Assembly: GCA_937899715.1 (NCBI GenBank)
Contig: CALCNX010000135.1
Span: forward strand, 1-31,263
From: an uncultured bacterium
GTDB lineage: Bacteria > Bacteroidota > Ignavibacteria > Kapaibacteriales > UBA4661
Length of the DNA: 31,263 nucleotides
Direction of reading: 5' to 3'
Notes under the pieces: model-generated
Told to the model about the DNA's origin: nothing
The model's database searches: none
Seen by the model: the letters and a program-made list of their open reading frames with translations, nothing else
Shown here: positions 8,001 to 16,921 of the stretch, one piece after another
How the letters are laid out: the number at the start of each line of letters is the position of its first letter
Numbering within the stretch: the first letter of the stretch is position 1
Position numbers and translations under genes: made by a program

Positions 8001-8636
8001 TTACATTTCGCTTTGTTTATTTCGCTCACGCTCCAAACGCGCTAGATTTTCGGCTTGCTTCGCTCCCAGCACACGGCGTGCATAATCGCTGTGGAAACGG
8101 TGGAACTTACAAAAACTATGTTGTACTGAATACCATTCGGTATCTGTAAAGGTTGCGCCTTTGACTGCAGCCAATTCTTTGCGCAGACGGGTGCTCATTT
8201 CAAAAAACGTGTCTGAGCCGACGTTGGCAACATCGGCATCACAAAGAATTTCCTCCACTGGGGAGCGGGGCTGTTGCGGCATTTGCGTCGAAAGGATGGC
8301 AGAAATCACCTGCTCAACAAAATTCGGCTCGCATCCCTGCTCAGACAAATACTCTTCCGCAAGCTGCACACTAACGGCTTCGTGTCCGTCGTAGGTCTCG
8401 GTGTAACCTGCATCGTGGAACCATGCTGCTGTCAGGAGGATACCCATATCTTCCTCTGATAGCTGGCAGGCTTGCCCAATGCGCTGGGATTCCGTGACAA
8501 CATCCTTGGTATGCTGCACGTTGTGAAAGGCATACATTGGTGAGAGTTTCTCCTCCAAAAGCCGACAAATGTAGTCGGCGACATCTTGAACAATGCGGGT
8601 ACGGGTGGAAATATCCATTGTAAGCGTTTCTGTCAT
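8001..8636 (-). CDS. HD-domain metal-dependent phosphohydrolase
   Basis: A 211-residue soluble protein with a complete HD signature: His in YAFHNVQHTKDVV near residues 35-47, the HD pair in AAWFHDAGY near 70-78, a later His in YDGHEAVSVQLAEEYL, and the final Asp in ILCDADVANVG. Such proteins usually hydrolyse phosphate esters of nucleotides or cyclic nucleotides, but the substrate cannot be read here. No transmembrane segment or second domain is seen. Start ATG 8636 gives MTETLTMDIST; an in-frame ATG 8618 is an equally possible start. It precedes mtgA on the same strand. Similar stand-alone HD proteins are common in Bacteroidota. Confidence 0.82.
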   Translation of the reverse strand: MTETLTMDISTRTRIVQDVADYICRLLEEKLSPMYAFHNVQHTKDVVTESQRIGQACQLSEEDMGILLTAAWFHDAGYTETYDGHEAVSVQLAEEYLSEQGCEPNFVEQVISAILSTQMPQQPRSPVEEILCDADVANVGSDTFFEMSTRLRKELAAVKGATFTDTEWYSVQHSFCKFHRFHSDYARRVLGAKQAENLARLERERNKQSEM

Positions 8637-9061
8637 TGATTCGTAAGACTGCGTCTGTAAGCGGTTCCGCCAAAAAATAACTCATGTACGTTCACTTATA
8701 CGAGAAAGAATTCACAATTCGTGCAGCGTGAAATAATTCATTCCGTGTGGTGAAATTACTCAATTCTTGAATTATATTCAACCTATTTCCTCACAAATCG
8801 TTGTGTGATAATCGTTCTCGCTCATCTTTCGCCCCATCTTAAACTTTTCGGTAATCTTTCTCGTCTATACCAAAACAAACCTCAAGACCGCATAAAACCT
8901 TGAAGTGTTAAAATGTGTTAAATGCAAAATGCGGCACAAAAAAAAAGTAACTTCGTTCTTCGGCTTGCGTATTTTGCGAACATGGTAGAATAATTTTTCG
9001 CAGTATTACTGCTCAATTCGTTCATTTTTTGTTTCATATTTCACCATTGGAGTACATGACC
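8637..9061. other. Divergent intergenic region between the HD gene and htrA
   Basis: About 425 AT-rich bases with no gene. It must hold the promoters of both divergent units, but I find no box with full consensus. Two things stand out: an imperfect dyad TCACAAATCGTTGTGTGA at about 8790-8810, and a 20-base motif at 8888-8907 also found upstream of the T9SS gene at 11050. GGAG at 9049-9052 lies 9 bases before ATG 9062 and decides the htrA start. Confidence 0.45.
8888..8907. promoter_or_regulatory. 20-base motif copy 1, upstream of htrA
   Basis: CCGCATAAAACCTTGAAGTG matches the sequence at 10971-10990 at 18 of 20 positions. Both copies lie in intergenic DNA upstream of genes for exported proteins (155 and 60 bases before the starts). 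The function is unknown; a regulator site or small dispersed repeat are possibilities. Confidence 0.35.
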
Positions 9062-10654
9062 ATGAAAAATAGACCGATGCTTGCAGCACTTGTGCTCGTG
9101 GCACTTGGCGTTGTCATTGGCGCAGCAATTGTCTCGTTTTTTGGCGAAGACGGTATCACCTCTGCTTTCGCGCAGGTACGGAAGCGCATTGAACTTGGCT
9201 CTGGACAACCTCCGGTCAAAATAGAATCTTCCGCACAAGTTCTCAATAATGCCTTTGTCGCCGTCAGTAAAGCCGTGAATCCCTCGGTTGTGACGATTGC
9301 AGTTGTCACCGAACGCAAGGCAGACCCACGCATGAAGCAGTTTGAAGACTTTTTTGGCTTCCGCTTTTTCGGACCAAACCAGCGCGGACAACGCGGACAG
9401 CCGCAACAACAACCAGATGAACAAGACGACGAAGAGCAACAAGGCTTTCGTTCGCAAGGAAGTGGTTCCGGCGTGATTCTGACGGGTGATGGTTTCATTG
9501 TGACCAATAACCACGTTATCGAAGATGCAAAAGACATCACCGTTACCACATTCGACGGGCATGAACTTAAGGCGAAACTTATCGGGCGCGATGAACTCAC
9601 CGACCTTGCCGTTATCAAAGTAGAGCCCAAAAGCGGCATTACGCTCACACCTTCTTTTGTAGGCAATAGCGATGAAGTGCAGGTAGGCGAATGGGTTGTC
9701 GCTGTCGGGAATCCATTTGGAACGCTTCAATCCACCATTACCGCCGGTATTGTCAGCGCAAAAGGGCGCGGCTTGTCGAGACGGAGCGAGTACAGCGTCG
9801 AAAATTATATTCAAACTGATGCAGCCATCAATCCGGGCAATAGCGGTGGCGGCTTGTTCAATCTTGAAGGCAAGCTCATCGGTATCAATACTGCAATAGC
9901 TACCCGTACAGGCGCTTTCCAAGGCTATGGTTTTGCTATTCCCGTCAATCTCATGCGCTCAGTCGTGGAGGATTTATTGGACGACGGCAAAATCAATCGT
10001 GGTTATATTGGTGTACAAATCACATCTATCAATGAGGCTACTGCTAAAGCGGTCGGTCTTGACAAAATCTCCGGTGTGATGGTGCAAGGAGTATTAAAAG
10101 ATGGTGCGGGCAAAGCTGCGGGTTTAGTGGAAGGCGACGTAATCTTGGAAGTGGACGGCATTCCGGTAAAAACCTCAAACGAGCTTCAAAGCCTTGTGAG
10201 TATGCGCCGTGCGGGTGATAATGTCAATCTTGCGGTCTGGCGCGACGGGAAGCGTATCACCAAAACCGTTACTCTCAAAGCCCGCGATGACGACAAAGAA
10301 ATCGTCGCCGAAGCTGGCAGACCAAGCGCTCCTGCCAACAAAGAGCAAGACAATGCGCCCATCAAATTCGACAACTTGGGCTTCACCATTGAACCTCTCA
10401 CGAGCGCACAACGCAAAGAGCTTGACATTTCGAGCGGTGTTGTGATTTCTAAAATAATACCCTACGGCGAAGCAGCAAAAATTGGACTACGCCCCGGCGT
10501 TGTGATTCTGAAAGCAGATAAACAGCTTGTTCAGTCCGCAAAACAATTTCAAGATATTCTTACCGCAAAGCGCGGTCAAGCCGTACTGCTTCAAGTCAAG
10601 GATGGTTCGGTTGTGCGCCTCGTCGGTCTGGAAGTGCCGCGCCAAGATGGCTAA
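9062..10654 (+). CDS. HtrA/Deg-family periplasmic serine protease with two PDZ domains
   Basis: A 531-residue envelope protease/chaperone that degrades misfolded exported proteins. An N-terminal hydrophobic segment (about residues 6-27) acts as signal or anchor. The trypsin-like domain carries the full catalytic triad: His151 in NNHVIEDAK, Asp181 in DELTDLAVIKV and Ser261 in NPGNSGGG. A Gln/Asp-rich stretch near residues 108-130 (QPQQQPDEQDDEEQQ) sits where DegP-type proteins have a flexible LA loop. PDZ1 covers about 290-385 (GYIGVQI onward) and PDZ2 about 430-525. ATG 9062 is preferred over 9056 because GGAG at 9049-9052 is 9 bases from the former and only 3 from the latter. A strong terminator follows. 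Its place next to secretion and envelope genes suits surface quality control. Confidence 0.93.
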   Translation: MKNRPMLAALVLVALGVVIGAAIVSFFGEDGITSAFAQVRKRIELGSGQPPVKIESSAQVLNNAFVAVSKAVNPSVVTIAVVTERKADPRMKQFEDFFGFRFFGPNQRGQRGQPQQQPDEQDDEEQQGFRSQGSGSGVILTGDGFIVTNNHVIEDAKDITVTTFDGHELKAKLIGRDELTDLAVIKVEPKSGITLTPSFVGNSDEVQVGEWVVAVGNPFGTLQSTITAGIVSAKGRGLSRRSEYSVENYIQTDAAINPGNSGGGLFNLEGKLIGINTAIATRTGAFQGYGFAIPVNLMRSVVEDLLDDGKINRGYIGVQITSINEATAKAVGLDKISGVMVQGVLKDGAGKAAGLVEGDVILEVDGIPVKTSNELQSLVSMRRAGDNVNLAVWRDGKRITKTVTLKARDDDKEIVAEAGRPSAPANKEQDNAPIKFDNLGFTIEPLTSAQRKELDISSGVVISKIIPYGEAAKIGLRPGVVILKADKQLVQSAKQFQDILTAKRGQAVLLQVKDGSVVRLVGLEVPRQDG

Positions 10655-10714
10655 CCCACGAGGGCTAGTTCCGGCAAATGACAGCAGTAATCGAATTATT
10701 GACAAATTACGACA

Positions 10715-10748
10715 AAGCCGTTTCGCATCGGTGCGAGACGGCTTTTTT
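10715..10748 (+). terminator. Rho-independent terminator after htrA
   Basis: A 13-base stem (AAGCCGTTTCGCA pairing with TGCGAGACGGCTT, with one G-T pair) and a 4-base loop run into six T residues, about 60 bases after the htrA stop. Confidence 0.88.
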
Positions 10749-11049
10749 ACCTCCTAATGCTTCATATAAGTTCTCATTCTGAAACGCTTCTTTATTGTTG
10801 ATGTATCAACTGTTCCGTTTTAAGGCATAACTTTTTCTGTGTCATAGTACGGGCATGGTTTTTACGATGGCGGTATTTTGACTGTTCGTAATGTTTTCTT
10901 ATCTTGAGAAGAGATGTAGAGCCATTGAAGCTAATTCTCCAAATGGTTGAAAACTTTTCGCATTTTGTACCCGCATAAAGCCTTGAAATGGCACATATTT
11001 TGGGCATATTAAGGCTACTCAAATAGTTGTTGCATATTTTTTCTGATTC
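10749..11049. other. Intergenic region before the T9SS cargo gene
   Basis: Three hundred AT-rich bases without a gene. It contains the second copy of the 20-base motif (10971-10990). Near-matches to TAnnTTTG, such as TATTTTGG at about 11000, are present, but no full promoter stands out. Confidence 0.4.
10971..10990. promoter_or_regulatory. 20-base motif copy 2, upstream of the T9SS cargo gene
   Basis: CCGCATAAAGCCTTGAAATG is the partner of 8888-8907 with two differences. It lies 60 bases before ATG 11050. Confidence 0.35.
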
Positions 11050-13560
11050 ATGGATTCCTTTCGTCATAGTATCCTTCGCCAATGTGTACCCGTCTGCCGC
11101 CTGAATACTTGTATTTTGGCAGTCCTAACGGTCGTTTTTTCTTTGTCCTTTGAAAACGGGCTACAAGCACAAACATCCTCGCTGAACCCCACACAGCACG
11201 GTTTGCGCTGCGACGATGCCATCACGTTCTGCCAGACCACCTACAAAACACCGTTTTTTACCGATAGCACTTTTCTTCAAGAATCGCTTCCGGCGCTGCC
11301 CTGCATTGAGCAAATGCCGACGATTGCCGTTCCCCGCGTCAATGGTGTGTGGTACAAAATCACGGTTTATCAAAGCGGCGATGTAGGCGTGGGCATTCAG
11401 CCAATGAACCAAGACGGCAGCCTGAACAACCGCGTTAATCTTGATTGGGCGCTCTTTCGGCTCACCGACAGCACAGCGTGTGGGCACTTAGGCGAGCCGA
11501 TTCGGTGCAATAGCGCACCACGTGGCGGCTTGACCGGTGCTATTGAAACTTCTCCCGACGACCCGGAAAATCCTGCGTTCAGCAAACCCGTTCCCAATGC
11601 TAAACAAGGCGATGTTTTTTTACTCCTTGTTCTCAATCCTGACAATCACCGATTTGGCTATACGATTGACATGGGCTTTTCTTCCTCGCAAAGCCTTACC
11701 GCGCAGACGGCACTAAGCCTTAAAAGCCTCTCGGCACCGCGTAGCGTTTGCCAGACAAATACGCTCACTGTGGAAATTTCTGACGATGTACTGGTACGCA
11801 CTGCTACAAGCGGAGCGTTCTCGCTTCTTAGCTCACGCGGTATTCGTCCCGTCATTACGCGAGTAGCCTCACAGCGATTTGGTATTACCACCAGTGCTTC
11901 AGCGGAAGCATATGACAATATCTTTACCCTTTTCCTTGCCAGTCCCATTGAGCAATCAGAGACATATTCGCTCAGTATGCTCCAAGTGCTACCGTCTTCC
12001 TGCCAAACCCTTGGCACATCGGCGCAAATTTCGGCTGTGATTGCTGTTGGTCCTCGTGTAGAGATCACGGGCTTCCGGGAATACTGCTCCGATGGTGCTA
12101 AACTTACGGCTTCATCGGATTTTCGCTCGTACTTTTGGGATAATGCTCGCACGGGTAAAAGCGTTGGAAATACCCGTACGGTCATCGTTCCTGAAGGTGA
12201 ATATCGTCTGACGGTGATTGATAACAACGGCTGCCAAGCCACTACCACTGCCATTGTTCGCTCCACCACCGCAATAACGCTTGCGCTTAATGCCAAAGGC
12301 GATAAAACGGCGTTCTGCAACTACGGCGACGGCAGCGACGGCGTACTACTCCAAGCCACACCCGGTTTCGACCGCTATGAATGGTTCTTCAATGGTTCGC
12401 CCGCGACGGGCATTTCCACAACGGGCACGACAAGTGAGAAATACGTCTATGACTCTCCGGGCTTGTATTCTGTTCGCGCATATGTGAATGGCTGCGAAAG
12501 CGTTTCGAGAAGCATCAACGTTACAATGTTTGCAATTCCTGCCAAACCTGTTATTCAGCGCATCGGCAATTATCTGAGCGTTGTGAATCCGCCCGCTCCC
12601 GGTGCGAATTATTATTGGATTCGTCGTACTGCGGATGGCAAAACAAGTGGCGTTGAAAACGGTTGGGATTGTTCGCCCACCGCAAACGGTACATACTTTG
12701 TTCGTCTGAGCAATCAAAATGGCTGTTTGTTTGATTCCGATACGCTTGGAATCAATCTTACACCTGTACGAATGCGCCTTGAGACTGGTTCGTATTCTGC
12801 CGAGCAAAGCAAACAGTTTGATATGCAATTCCGCCTTACGCAACTTGTAGGCTCTGCGGAACTCGCGGGAGCAACAAGCCTTACCTTCACCTTGCGCTTC
12901 AATGCTGGTTTGCTGTGGCTCTATCCCGCATCGCAGCGCGGCGTTCTCCAGAACCGTTTCGATTCTCTCTCATCCAATCGCTTTATCACTGCCAATTTCA
13001 ATCTCCCTGCACGCTCCACCTCAGCTCCGCCGGCAACAGGCAGCGCCATCGGTACATTGCGCTTTCTCGCTACGGTTCCGAACGCTGCACTCGTACATAT
13101 TACCAGCGCAACACGCCTGTACTTAGAAAATATTGCTTGTCTGACACCGAACGGTAAAGTTATTCAAGGCATTAGTATTGATACTACTCTTGGTTCCTTC
13201 AATTTATTAAATGCGGGAAAATTCTTTGGTGGCGGTACTGCTTCAAACAATACTTCGGAAACGATTGCAAGAGAGCAGATCGAGACTGAAGCAGTAAGCA
13301 TTGTGGCTCACCCGAACCCGACGTATGAATCGCTGACAGTAGATTTTTCCGTTGCCAGCTCAAAATCGGAGACAATCGTTTCGGCATGGCTCCAAGATGC
13401 CTTTGGCAAACGCATCAAAACATTGCTTACCGAAGAACGAACCATTACAGGCATTCATTCACGGGAATTTGATGTCAGTGAAGTCCCACGAGGCACGTAT
13501 TTCCTCATTGTTCGTACATCGGATACCTATCGGACAGCGATACTTTCCAGCACCCGATGA
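11050..13560 (+). CDS. T9SS cargo protein with Ig-like domains and C-terminal sorting domain
   Basis: An 836-residue secreted protein. The signal peptide has a hydrophobic core at about 20-34 and a likely cut after GLQAQ. Residues ~50-215 form an N-terminal domain with many Cys. Then come Ig/PKD-like modules: one near 335-400 ends GEYRLTVIDNNGCQ, reminiscent of adhesin repeats of the SprB kind; further ones lie at about 420-500 and 500-575, each ending in a NGC pattern. A cohesin-like beta domain may fill 575-725. The last ~85 residues (AHPNPTYESLTVDF to the end, with VPRGTYFLIVRT) match the T9SS type A sorting domain. It is probably exported through T9SS and displayed or released at the surface. 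The next gene overlaps by 4 bases (ATGA), which suggests a functional pair. The binding target is unknown. Confidence 0.82.
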   Translation: MDSFRHSILRQCVPVCRLNTCILAVLTVVFSLSFENGLQAQTSSLNPTQHGLRCDDAITFCQTTYKTPFFTDSTFLQESLPALPCIEQMPTIAVPRVNGVWYKITVYQSGDVGVGIQPMNQDGSLNNRVNLDWALFRLTDSTACGHLGEPIRCNSAPRGGLTGAIETSPDDPENPAFSKPVPNAKQGDVFLLLVLNPDNHRFGYTIDMGFSSSQSLTAQTALSLKSLSAPRSVCQTNTLTVEISDDVLVRTATSGAFSLLSSRGIRPVITRVASQRFGITTSASAEAYDNIFTLFLASPIEQSETYSLSMLQVLPSSCQTLGTSAQISAVIAVGPRVEITGFREYCSDGAKLTASSDFRSYFWDNARTGKSVGNTRTVIVPEGEYRLTVIDNNGCQATTTAIVRSTTAITLALNAKGDKTAFCNYGDGSDGVLLQATPGFDRYEWFFNGSPATGISTTGTTSEKYVYDSPGLYSVRAYVNGCESVSRSINVTMFAIPAKPVIQRIGNYLSVVNPPAPGANYYWIRRTADGKTSGVENGWDCSPTANGTYFVRLSNQNGCLFDSDTLGINLTPVRMRLETGSYSAEQSKQFDMQFRLTQLVGSAELAGATSLTFTLRFNAGLLWLYPASQRGVLQNRFDSLSSNRFITANFNLPARSTSAPPATGSAIGTLRFLATVPNAALVHITSATRLYLENIACLTPNGKVIQGISIDTTLGSFNLLNAGKFFGGGTASNNTSETIAREQIETEAVSIVAHPNPTYESLTVDFSVASSKSETIVSAWLQDAFGKRIKTLLTEERTITGIHSREFDVSEVPRGTYFLIVRTSDTYRTAILSSTR

Positions 13561-15716
13561 AACCACGAGAAAAACAACACAAACGCTTGTTCTCACATCT
13601 CCGCAATGAAATGCGCAGCACTCGAAGTGCAGCATCGTTGCGGAGTTTGTGCGTTTTGTGCTTCTCGGTGGTTGTGTTTTCCCTCTCCGCACAAGCACAG
13701 TTGCAACAGCGTGAACCCGTTCTCTGGCGAGTGGGTGTTTTTGGTAATTACGGGCTAAATTTTCATCGGGCATTATTTGATTCGCTCTCGGGCTTAGTAA
13801 ATTCCTCACCACCCTTCACGGGTGGTCAAGGTACGGGTTTTACATTGGGGGCACTCTTTGAAAAGCCGCTTTCTCACGATTTTTCTCTTGCAGGGCGGTT
13901 TTCCGTGGCCCGCCTTGACGGCTCTATGAGTTCACGCGAAGCATTTGCTCAGTTCGAGCCGGTCAGTGCTCAGCTGATCGAAGCCGAGTTAGAGTCAAGG
14001 TTTACTGCCAGCATCACGGCTTTTTCACTTGAACCTTTAGCAGCTTGGCATCCCTTCCCAAACGCCTCGGTGTATTTGGGTGCACGAATTGGTTATAGCA
14101 TAGGAAACTTTACTCAAGACCAACGTATCGTTAATGACCCCACGGGTTTGGGACGTTTACCCAATACAAACCAAACAAGTTCCATAATTACTGCAAGTCG
14201 TGATATACCGAGCATTTTTTTTCCTCAACTCAGTGCTCTCGTCGGAATTAGCTATGCAATTCCATTAGACCTAGACGAAACCATCTTTCTCGCACCAGAA
14301 CTGTGGTATTCGTACAATTTTACGCCCTTTGTGAGCAATTTTCCGCCAAACCAGACATGGACGATTAACAATCTGCGCGGAGGCGTGAGTCTGCGGTATT
14401 CACCCGAAGCTGCACGTCGGTATTTGCCGCCTGCAATAGTCCGCACGGCAGAAACGCCGCGCTTAGCTATCAACATCACCCCTCTGGCACTGGATTCGAG
14501 CGGTGCCCAATCACCTCTTTTGCGCCTGCGTATGGAAGAAACTCTTTCGCGGCAAATGCACCCGCTATTACCGTACATTTTTTTCGATAAAAATAACGAC
14601 ATTATCCCGGCGCGGTACTTACGGCTTCTTCCTGCACAGACGGCGGTATTTTCGGAAAAATCGTTAGCAAAATGGGGTTCGCTCGAAATCTACTACCACG
14701 CACTGAACCTTATCGGGAAGCGCCTCCGCGATAATCCGTCGGCAAGTATTCGCATCGTGGGCTGTTCCAGTGCCGATGAACAAACGACAGACTCCGCTCA
14801 CATAACGCTCGCCGCCCGCCGCGCCGAAGCCGTGATGATGTACTTACGCGACCTCTGGCGTATCCCGATGGAACGTCTTCAGATAGAAACTCGTGCCTTG
14901 CCCGCCGAACCAAGTCCACTAGCAGTAACAAACGCCTTTGCCAATATCGGTCATGCAGAAAACCGCCGCGTCGAGATTTATTCCGATGCGTGGGAAATTA
15001 CACGCCCTGTCACTCAGACCGACACGCTCATTGAAGCCACACCTCCGGCAGTGAAATTTCTGCTTGGAGCCGTAACCAAAGGACATATTAGCAAGTGGCG
15101 CTTCAAGATTGAGCAAGGCAGGCAACTTATTCAATCGTTCAGTGGCTTGGGTGTGCCGGAGAACGAACTCTATTGGCATCCATCCCGTGAACACCGTGCT
15201 GTACCTCGCACAGAAGAGACAATTCGCTGTAATTTCGATTTTCTGGAGGATGAAGGTGAGGGCGGGACGGCAACAATTTCCATCCCGATTGAGCAAGTAA
15301 CTATTGCCAAAAAACGGCGTAAAATCTCGTTGGACGGCTCTTCCGATGCAGAAAAGAGTATTGAAACGTACCAGTTCATAAACTTTTCGCCGGAAGGAAG
15401 CGTTCTAACAGCAGAGCACAAGCGAATGTTGGAGGAGATTACCGAAACAAGGATTGACGCAAGGGCAAAAGTGTTCGTGACGGGTTACACTGACAAAGCT
15501 GGCAATGCCGCACGAAATCTTGCGCTTTCCTCCGAGCGCGCCAATGCCGTTGCGCTCAACCTCACGCAGACTATCTCCCCCGGCAATCACGTCCCTACAC
15601 CACTCGTGACTGGGCGTGGCGGCACTCTCGGCATTTATTCCGAAGCGACGCCTGAAGGACGAATGTATGCGCGAATGGTCGAAATTCGGATAGAAATGCC
15701 ATCTTCCACCCGATAA
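13557..15716 (+). CDS. Outer-membrane barrel protein with two OmpA-like domains
   Basis: A 719-residue envelope protein. The signal peptide ends near LSAQAQ (residue 47). Start ATG 13557 overlaps the upstream stop; ATG 13611 would give a more usual signal length. Residues ~55-290 look like an outer-membrane barrel with repeated aromatic-ended strands. OmpA-like domain 1 (about 350-480) has YIFFDKNNDIIPARY and AARRAEAV, but its GxTD site reads GCSS (402-405). An Ig-like module with KWRFKIEQG, FSGLGVPENELYWHP follows at about 500-590. OmpA-like domain 2 (about 610-715) has an intact GYTD (643-646) and LSSERANAV, as needed to bind diaminopimelate in peptidoglycan. It is the likely partner or anchor of the upstream T9SS protein and a paralogue of the gene at 17297. 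Confidence 0.82.
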   Translation: MKPREKQHKRLFSHLRNEMRSTRSAASLRSLCVLCFSVVVFSLSAQAQLQQREPVLWRVGVFGNYGLNFHRALFDSLSGLVNSSPPFTGGQGTGFTLGALFEKPLSHDFSLAGRFSVARLDGSMSSREAFAQFEPVSAQLIEAELESRFTASITAFSLEPLAAWHPFPNASVYLGARIGYSIGNFTQDQRIVNDPTGLGRLPNTNQTSSIITASRDIPSIFFPQLSALVGISYAIPLDLDETIFLAPELWYSYNFTPFVSNFPPNQTWTINNLRGGVSLRYSPEAARRYLPPAIVRTAETPRLAINITPLALDSSGAQSPLLRLRMEETLSRQMHPLLPYIFFDKNNDIIPARYLRLLPAQTAVFSEKSLAKWGSLEIYYHALNLIGKRLRDNPSASIRIVGCSSADEQTTDSAHITLAARRAEAVMMYLRDLWRIPMERLQIETRALPAEPSPLAVTNAFANIGHAENRRVEIYSDAWEITRPVTQTDTLIEATPPAVKFLLGAVTKGHISKWRFKIEQGRQLIQSFSGLGVPENELYWHPSREHRAVPRTEETIRCNFDFLEDEGEGGTATISIPIEQVTIAKKRRKISLDGSSDAEKSIETYQFINFSPEGSVLTAEHKRMLEEITETRIDARAKVFVTGYTDKAGNAARNLALSSERANAVALNLTQTISPGNHVPTPLVTGRGGTLGIYSEATPEGRMYARMVEIRIEMPSSTR

Positions 15717-15772
15717 ATACTCTTCTGCAAGCAATTTTCTTTTTACACATTTTTATCTCCGAAGGAGCAAGT

Positions 15773-16354
15773 ATGAGCCATGTTCAAATAGGCAACGGGC
15801 GCAATCAACGTAATGTTTTCTCCATGCTTTTGCTGAATGCGCTCATAGTGTGCGCCGTTCTCACGGTTCTTTCGTGTCAAGGTCCCGCAGGCGCAACGGG
15901 AGCAACAGGACCTCAAGGTCCCGCAGGTGTGGCAGGACCATCCGCCCAGACGGTGAACATTACCGTTGCTACAAGTGAATGGCGTGCGGTAGGTGCAGGA
16001 ACTGCCGGAGCATATTTACAATCCGGTTGGAAGACAGCTGCGAACATCACACAAAGCATCATGAACAGCGGCGTTGTGTTGGTCTATATGCAAGTGGAAA
16101 CGAATCCTGCAACGTGGCAGCAACTGCCCATAACCTTTTACTATACTGGTTATTTTCGAGTTATTGATACTCAATATCGCTTAGGGCAAGTGCAAATATT
16201 TATCAATCAATCAAATACCGACGCTCCTGTTGCCCCTGATACTTTTACTTTCCGTGTTGTAGCCATCGCTGGTACGACCGTCACGGCACTAGCAACTCAA
16301 GTAGATATTAAGAGCTATCAGGCTGTCAAAGAGACATTCCACCTCGCTGATTAA
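15773..16354 (+). CDS. Lipoprotein with short collagen-like repeat
   Basis: A 193-residue predicted lipoprotein. The N-terminal hydrophobic segment ends in VLSC, a good lipobox with Cys at about residue 35. Directly after it comes a run of about seven Gly-X-Y triplets (GPAGATGATGPQGPAG and onward), then a C-terminal beta-rich domain of ~135 residues with no recognised family. The layout is a lipid anchor, a short collagen-like stalk and a head domain, found in several Bacteroidota surface proteins. An unusually good Shine-Dalgarno (GAAGGAG, 15761-15767) lies 5 bases before ATG 15773, which fixes the start. It lies 56 bases after the OmpA gene and may be cotranscribed. A strong terminator follows. 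Trimerisation through the collagen part is inferred. Confidence 0.75.
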   Translation: MSHVQIGNGRNQRNVFSMLLLNALIVCAVLTVLSCQGPAGATGATGPQGPAGVAGPSAQTVNITVATSEWRAVGAGTAGAYLQSGWKTAANITQSIMNSGVVLVYMQVETNPATWQQLPITFYYTGYFRVIDTQYRLGQVQIFINQSNTDAPVAPDTFTFRVVAIAGTTVTALATQVDIKSYQAVKETFHLAD

Positions 16355-16371
16355 CGCGACAATAGCACAAT

Positions 16372-16422
16372 AAAAAATCGTAGAGAAGCAGCATACAATC
16401 TGCCTCTCTACGATTTTTTTTT
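16372..16422. terminator. Bidirectional terminator between the lipoprotein gene and ribH
   Basis: A long stem pairs AATCGTAGAGAAGCAG with CTGCCTCTCTACGATT (one mismatch), flanked by an A-run on the left and a T-run on the right. It can stop transcription from the lipoprotein gene on the plus strand and from ribH on the minus strand. Confidence 0.9.
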
Positions 16423-16441
16423 GCTTGATGTGGAAGGATGC

Positions 16442-16921
16442 TTACGACAATGTTTTCATCGCATCCAGCAGCGAAGCCATTTCAATAGCCACCGTTGCGG
16501 CTTCAAAGCCTTTATTGCCCGCTTTCGAGCCGGAGCGCTCAATGGCTTGCTCAATAGTGTCGGTGGTCAGCACACCAAAGATACAGGGAACGCCCGTATC
16601 AAGCCCTACGTGTGCCACCCCCTTCGTTACTTCTGCCGATACATAGTCAAAGTGTGGTGTAGAGCCGCGAATAACCGCGCCCAGCGCAATGACAGCATCA
16701 AATTTTTTGCTCTCCGCCATTCTCTTGACGACAAGCGGAATCTCGAAACTGCCCGGGCAGTGCGCTACGGTAATGGCTTCGTCCGCGACATTATGACGCT
16801 TGAGCGCATCCAGAGCGCCTTCCAAGAGCTTCCCGACAACAAAATTATTCCACCGCGATACGACGATGCCAAATGTTTTTCCCTGCGCGTTAAATACGCC
16901 TTCTATTGTGTTTACTGCCAT
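16442..16921 (-). CDS. ribH: 6,7-dimethyl-8-ribityllumazine synthase
   Basis: A 159-residue lumazine synthase that joins 5-amino-6-ribitylaminouracil and dihydroxybutanone phosphate in the penultimate step of riboflavin synthesis; relatives form 60-mer or decamer shells. Family motifs: GIVVSRWNNFVVGKLLEGA at 18-36, the substrate-binding PGSFEIP near 56-62, and GAVIRGSTPHFDYVS at 81-95, with His90 as the likely catalytic His. GVLTTDTIEQAIERSGSKAGNKG follows near the C-terminus. Length and start (ATG 16921) are normal. It stands alone, convergent with the lipoprotein gene, with no other riboflavin genes nearby. No FMN riboswitch is visible upstream, where a repeat element lies instead. Confidence 0.96.
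   Translation of the reverse strand: MAVNTIEGVFNAQGKTFGIVVSRWNNFVVGKLLEGALDALKRHNVADEAITVAHCPGSFEIPLVVKRMAESKKFDAVIALGAVIRGSTPHFDYVSAEVTKGVAHVGLDTGVPCIFGVLTTDTIEQAIERSGSKAGNKGFEAATVAIEMASLLDAMKTLS

Noticed and set aside
7609..8085. Plus-strand open frame across mtgA and the HD gene
   Set aside because: Both minus-strand genes have clear family motifs; this frame is antisense to them.
9041..9922. Long minus-strand open frame opposite htrA
   Set aside because: It lies wholly antisense to a clear HtrA gene and its translation has no domain character; it is a shadow of the codon use.
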